A stretch of 64,000 nucleotides of DNA from Stieleria sp. JC731 (GTDB lineage: Bacteria > Planctomycetota > Planctomycetia > Pirellulales > Pirellulaceae), in NCBI RefSeq assembly GCF_020966635.1, contig NZ_JAJKFQ010000026.1, positions 466,309 to 530,308 on the forward strand. The letters are read 5' to 3'. Positions 61,171-64,000 of this stretch are shown here, one piece after another; positions within the stretch are counted from its first letter, which is position 1; every line of letters begins with the position of its first letter. The notes under the pieces were generated by a model that saw nothing but the letters and a program-made list of their open reading frames with translations, was not told where the DNA came from and did no database searches. The position numbers and the translations under genes were made by a program.

Positions 61171-61653
61171 TCAATCACCAGCTTCGGGAGTAAAGTATTC
61201 GGTGAGTTCATTCCGCGAACGGAGTTCGACCGGGAGGTTTCGCATTTGCTTGAATGACGCCCCCAGTGATCTAGCGGTTGACCGCGCGACATCGTGTGAT
61301 GACCACACATAGATTCCGGCGTCAGCGTCCTTTACACGGTTGCAAACACCAACAATGACCCAGCCCCGGTTGTCGATGTCAAACTCATGGAATCCGACCA
61401 TCCGCAAGGTAATTGGTTGCCTACTGCCAGACTGTAGAGTTTGAAGCAACGGCAACAAGTGGGCGGTGTCAGTGCCATCGCAGTAAGTGATCTCAGTGTG
61501 ATCGCCGAATAGTTGCACGGCAATCATGTGATTGTCATGCCCCGTCTTTTCGTCGAATTCATTCAGCAGCGTAATGCGCTGCTCGCCAAACGAGCGAACG
61601 GGCGACATCGTGCAGCAGCACATTAGTGCCACAGCATACATAATGAGACGCAT
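61171..61653 (-). CDS. exported protein
   Basis: Start ATG 61653 with a signal peptide (MYAVALMCCCTMSPVRSFG). Body: EITYCDGTDTAHLLPLLQTL, TLRMVGFHEFDIDNRGWVIV. No named domain. Located between two attC sites. Confidence 0.6.
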   Translation of the reverse strand: MRLIMYAVALMCCCTMSPVRSFGEQRITLLNEFDEKTGHDNHMIAVQLFGDHTEITYCDGTDTAHLLPLLQTLQSGSRQPITLRMVGFHEFDIDNRGWVIVGVCNRVKDADAGIYVWSSHDVARSTARSLGASFKQMRNLPVELRSRNELTEYFTPEAGD

Positions 61654-61688
61654 GGAATCCTCCGTGAAATTCAAGGAAGTGCTTTGCC

Positions 61689-61778
61689 AAATAACGGCGG
61701 ACATAACCGAGTGACGGCGGATGACACACCACTTCAGAAACCCCGACTCCGTCACTTCGGTTCATGTCATGGTTCGCG
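61689..61778 (-). repeat. attC site
   Basis: Third copy of the 60103-type arms. 3' site of gene-less copy E; closes TGGTTCGCG. Confidence 0.95.
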
Positions 61779-62202
61779 TGGTACACACGACCACAGTCGG
61801 CACTACATCGCTGGTAACAAATCTACCTGATCGGAATCGTGAAGGGGAACGAGCATAGATATTTCGGCCGGCGGAAAGGGCATTTGATCCACTATCTCGA
61901 AGCAGATTCTAACCGTCACATCAGAAGCGATCATGAGGAAACTGTGGTTCCGTGAAATCCAGTGGGCCACGCACAGCAACAACGATCAAACCTTCACGTC
62001 AAATGCGATTGATTGGAAACTGATGTCTCAAGAAATCAATTGGGCCGAATTCACGAGCAACTATCAAACTACAAACTCAGTTGCGGCGATCAGCTAATGG
62101 TTGTCAGGTGAGGTCAGATGGGCCAGATTCATACGCTTCAAATTGCAGAGGGCGATGACCAAGCTGGAGACAGATGGGATATCAGACAGTTCACCTACCC
62201 GC
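61779..62202 (-). repeat. gene-less cassette element, copy E
   Basis: Long copy like C: GTGGTACACACGACCACAG to CACCTACCCGCGCGAAC. 78-bp units near 61909-62140. It keeps the same order of blocks as C with scattered substitutions. Confidence 0.9.
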
Positions 62203-62292
62203 GCGAACGGTCACGAATCACATGGCGACGGCGAGCGACCTGAACACAGGATCAAATCTGGCTCCGTCGCTCATGTGCATTCGCTGGTTCTG
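62203..62292 (-). repeat. attC site
   Basis: Left arm GAATCACATGGCGACGGCG, right arm CCGTCGCTCATGTGCATTC (CACATG/CATGTG pairing). Closes TGGTTCTGTGG. Confidence 0.95.
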
Positions 62293-62698
62293 TGGTGTTT
62301 GCGCCATGCGAGCCACCATCGTACTGAAAATTTACGAGGCAGGCGTAAGATGTGAAGTAGACAAAAAAGTAAACAACGGTCGCCGCTGCAGATACTAACG
62401 TGGTGGAAACTATGGAACTGGTAAGCGTCCAGATCGAGTAACACACGACGGCAATAAGTGCCAGTGCATGGCAAGCGCCGATGAACGTGTAGATGGGACG
62501 TTTCTCCGCTGTGACCATTCGCGACCATGACACACAAGCATGTGCTACACCGAGGGACGTAACGCCATAGCCGGTGGCGATAACGACATCTGGTAAGCCT
62601 GACCAGCACGCGAAAATTAGGACGACCATACCGATCAACAGCGAGGTTTGTAGAGCAGTTTCGTCCGCTGTAGGTCGGGCGTTTCGCATGAGGACCAT
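62252..62698 (-). CDS. membrane protein, C-terminus in attC
   Basis: Four hydrophobic segments (LLIGMVVLIFACWSGLPDVV, TSLGVAHACVSW, FIGACHALALIAVVCYSIWT, VSAAATVVYFFVYFTSYACL). The last ~14 residues (PANAHERRSQI) are attC-encoded. Unknown function. Confidence 0.6.
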   Translation of the reverse strand: MVLMRNARPTADETALQTSLLIGMVVLIFACWSGLPDVVIATGYGVTSLGVAHACVSWSRMVTAEKRPIYTFIGACHALALIAVVCYSIWTLTSSIVSTTLVSAAATVVYFFVYFTSYACLVNFQYDGGSHGANTTEPANAHERRSQI

Positions 62699-62710
62699 CT
62701 CGAAGTGTCA

Positions 62711-62805
62711 CAGAACGGTCATGGTCACCGAGTCGGCGCGGTTGAGGTGAAACTAAACCCCAAAAGTCGTTGACTCGCCGACTTCGGTGCACCAACAGGT
62801 TCGCG
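62711..62805 (-). repeat. attC site
   Basis: Left arm GGTCACCGAGTCGGCGCG, right arm CGCCGACTTCGGTGCACC. Sister to 63232 and 37356. 3' site of gene-less copy F. Confidence 0.95.
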
Positions 62806-63231
62806 AGGTACCCACGACCACAGCCGGCACTACATCGCTGTCGACAAGTCTACCCGATCGGAATCGCCAAGGGAAACGAGCATAGATATATCGGCCAGCG
62901 CATGGGGCGGTTGAACTGCTATCTCGGAGCCGAATTCAAACCGTGACGTCAAATGCGATAAACAAGAAACTGTTGCCACATGAAATCCGAAGGGTCGAGT
63001 TCACAAACGACAATCAAACCGTGAATTCAATTGGGGCGATCAGCGTGAATTGGTCACGTGAAATCAGATGGGCCGAGTTCTCGAGCAACTATCAAACGAC
63101 GAGCTCAGTTGCGGCGATCAGCTAACGGTTGCAACGTTAATTCAGATGGGCCGAATCCAAACGCTTTGTATTGCAAAAGGCGATGACCAACTGAAAGAGA
63201 GATGAGTGATTCAGCGGTTCATCTACCCGCG
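62806..63231 (-). repeat. gene-less cassette element, copy F
   Basis: Opens CGAGGTACCCACGACCACAG, ends CATCTACCCGCGCGAACGG. Units at about 62937, 63015, 63093. A + frame of 60 residues (ATG 62943) is similar in its repeated words to that in copy C but is antisense to the cassette. Confidence 0.9.
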
Positions 63232-63317
63232 CGAACGGTTGTGGTCACCGAGTCGGCGCGGTTGACCTGAATTCAAAACAAACTCGACTCGCCGACTTCG
63301 GTGCACCACATGGTTCC
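63232..63317 (-). repeat. attC site
   Basis: Left arm GGTCACCGAGTCGGCGCG, right arm CGCCGACTTCGGTGCACC; closes TGGTTCCC. Shares nearly all bases with 62711. Confidence 0.95.
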
Positions 63318-63329
63318 CCTTCCTCGAAC

Positions 63330-63863
63330 CTATTCTTCCAGTCCACGGTACACACCATCGCTCGAGACACTGTTCAAAACATCGTCCATGTCAATGTTGG
63401 CAATCGACAGATTATCGTCAATCTCTCCAACCACCTCCGGCAGGAGCCGAACGGACCGCAATTCTGATTCCGGAACCGCGGAAGGCGGGCGAGCATAGTC
63501 GGCGGGATCAAGAGAGTCTGGGTCAAACGACAGAAGCGTTACGGTTTGCAAGTTCGAGTTTACGATGTTCCCGTCCGCTAGAAAACAATAGCCGTTCGAA
63601 TACGCGTCCGGAAGTGCATGAACTAATTCGATTCCCGCTAGACCATAGTACTTGGGGTCATCAATGAATTGGACGTGCGCCCTGTATTGCGAAGGTCCAA
63701 CTGGCGCAGTGATCCGAGTTTGCAATTCTTTCCAGGATCCTTCCCGATCGGAATACGTTCGGATTACCCACGATGCATCGTTCGGTATTTGGTGTCCGTC
63801 TTGAGGCATGCCACAACCTAAGGTCGTCGTTAATGCGAGAAGCAAAACTAGCGTGGATTTCAT
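63330..63863 (-). CDS. lipoprotein, hypothetical
   Basis: From ATG 63863: MKSTLVLLLALTTTLGCGMP gives a lipobox LGC. Then YSDREGSWKELQTRITAPVG, YRAHVQFIDDPKYYGLAGIE and an acidic C-terminus (IDDNLSIANIDMDDVLNSVS). Membrane-attached outside the cytoplasm. No named family. Confidence 0.65.
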   Translation of the reverse strand: MKSTLVLLLALTTTLGCGMPQDGHQIPNDASWVIRTYSDREGSWKELQTRITAPVGPSQYRAHVQFIDDPKYYGLAGIELVHALPDAYSNGYCFLADGNIVNSNLQTVTLLSFDPDSLDPADYARPPSAVPESELRSVRLLPEVVGEIDDNLSIANIDMDDVLNSVSSDGVYRGLEE

Positions 63864-63872
63864 ATTGATAAG

Positions 63873-63963
63873 GGGAACGGGACGGATCACGTGGTCGCCG
63901 CGAACGACTCACCACTTCAAAAACCTCAACTCGGCGACTCACGTGCATCCGATTGTTATGCGT
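63873..63963 (-). repeat. attC site (rightmost)
   Basis: Left arm GGATCACGTGGTCGCCGCG, right arm GGCGACTCACGTGCATCC; loop CACCACTTCAAAAACCTCAA. Closes TTGTTATGCG. The next gene's TAA lies inside this 1L box. Confidence 0.95.
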
Positions 63964-64000
63964 CCGTTCCCCAATCGTGTACGTTGTCGTAACCCTTAGC
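63956..64000 (-). CDS. 3' end of the next cassette gene (partial)
   Basis: Fourteen codons (AKGYDNVHDWGTDA) then TAA in the 1L box of the attC. The rest lies beyond the window. It supports minus-strand cassette polarity. Confidence 0.5.
   Translation of the reverse strand, partial: AKGYDNVHDWGTDA

Noticed and set aside
18951..63963. CRISPR-like array of repeats
   Set aside because: The repeats are imperfect, palindromic, 80-100 bp and separated by genes, not by uniform short spacers.

Overview
The window looks like a Pirellulaceae (Rhodopirellula-like) planctomycete chromosome. The signs are a DUF1559 prepilin-like protein with an HX9DG-type C-terminus, a TIGR03067 protein, three PEP-CTERM proteins, many small membrane proteins with an N-terminal NPY(A/E/T)(S/P)P motif or an SLRxLL-type segment, and several TlpA-like redoxins. 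About ninety genes are called and every one lies on the minus strand. Most are single small genes with their own intergenic spacer. No rRNA, tRNA, CRISPR array, integrase or transposase gene was recognised.

From about 18.9 kb to the right edge the layout is a chromosomal (super-)integron cassette array. Between almost every pair of genes is a 75-100 bp imperfect inverted repeat. On the window + strand it reads AAC ... arm ... CTTCAAAA-type loop ... arm with one extra base ... GTT. Read on the minus strand this has the layout of an attC site: 1L ending AAC, 5-nt spacer, 8-nt 2L with an extrahelical base, 2R, 6-nt spacer, 1R starting GTT. About 66 sites are listed, more than 50 of them clear. 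Gene stop codons lie in or next to 1L. The polarity puts attI and the integrase to the right of base 64000, so the youngest cassettes are on the right. Sites become degenerate leftward (31-19 kb), and only doubtful remnants remain further left. The leftmost 19 kb, also wholly minus-strand, is either old cassettes with eroded attC sites or ordinary chromosome.

Layout. 0.3-19 kb holds DUF4269, three TlpA-like redoxins, zinc-ribbon, DinB-like, prepilin, SRPBCC and YetF-like proteins, a DMP19 fusion and a TIGR03067 protein. 19-31 kb holds degenerate cassettes with lipoprotein/DUF2314, PEP-CTERM, a PPP-type phosphatase, a split DUF2695 gene, a PD-(D/E)XK-like protein and a zincin protease. 31-60 kb is a dense array of immunity-like proteins (CdiI_2-like, SUKH x2, Imm42-like, SseB-like), small membrane proteins, a cyclic-phosphate-processing receiver-like protein, a nucleotidyltransferase/coiled-coil pair, a parDE-like pair with a broken toxin, an FGE-sulfatase-domain protein and a DUF2971 protein. 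60-64 kb is dominated by gene-less cassettes.

The most unusual element is a family of six gene-less cassettes (32.8, 40.5, 60.2, 60.7, 61.8, 62.8 kb) built on degenerate 78-bp tandem units and carried on at least four different attC types. Other notable points are compensatory changes in the attC stems, several recently broken genes (TAG at codon 5 of a parE-like gene, an in-frame TGA in a DUF2695 gene, a frameshift at 39.1 kb), and genes whose last codons or start codon lie in attC sequence. Family names come from recognised motifs, not database searches; boundaries may be off by a few bases.
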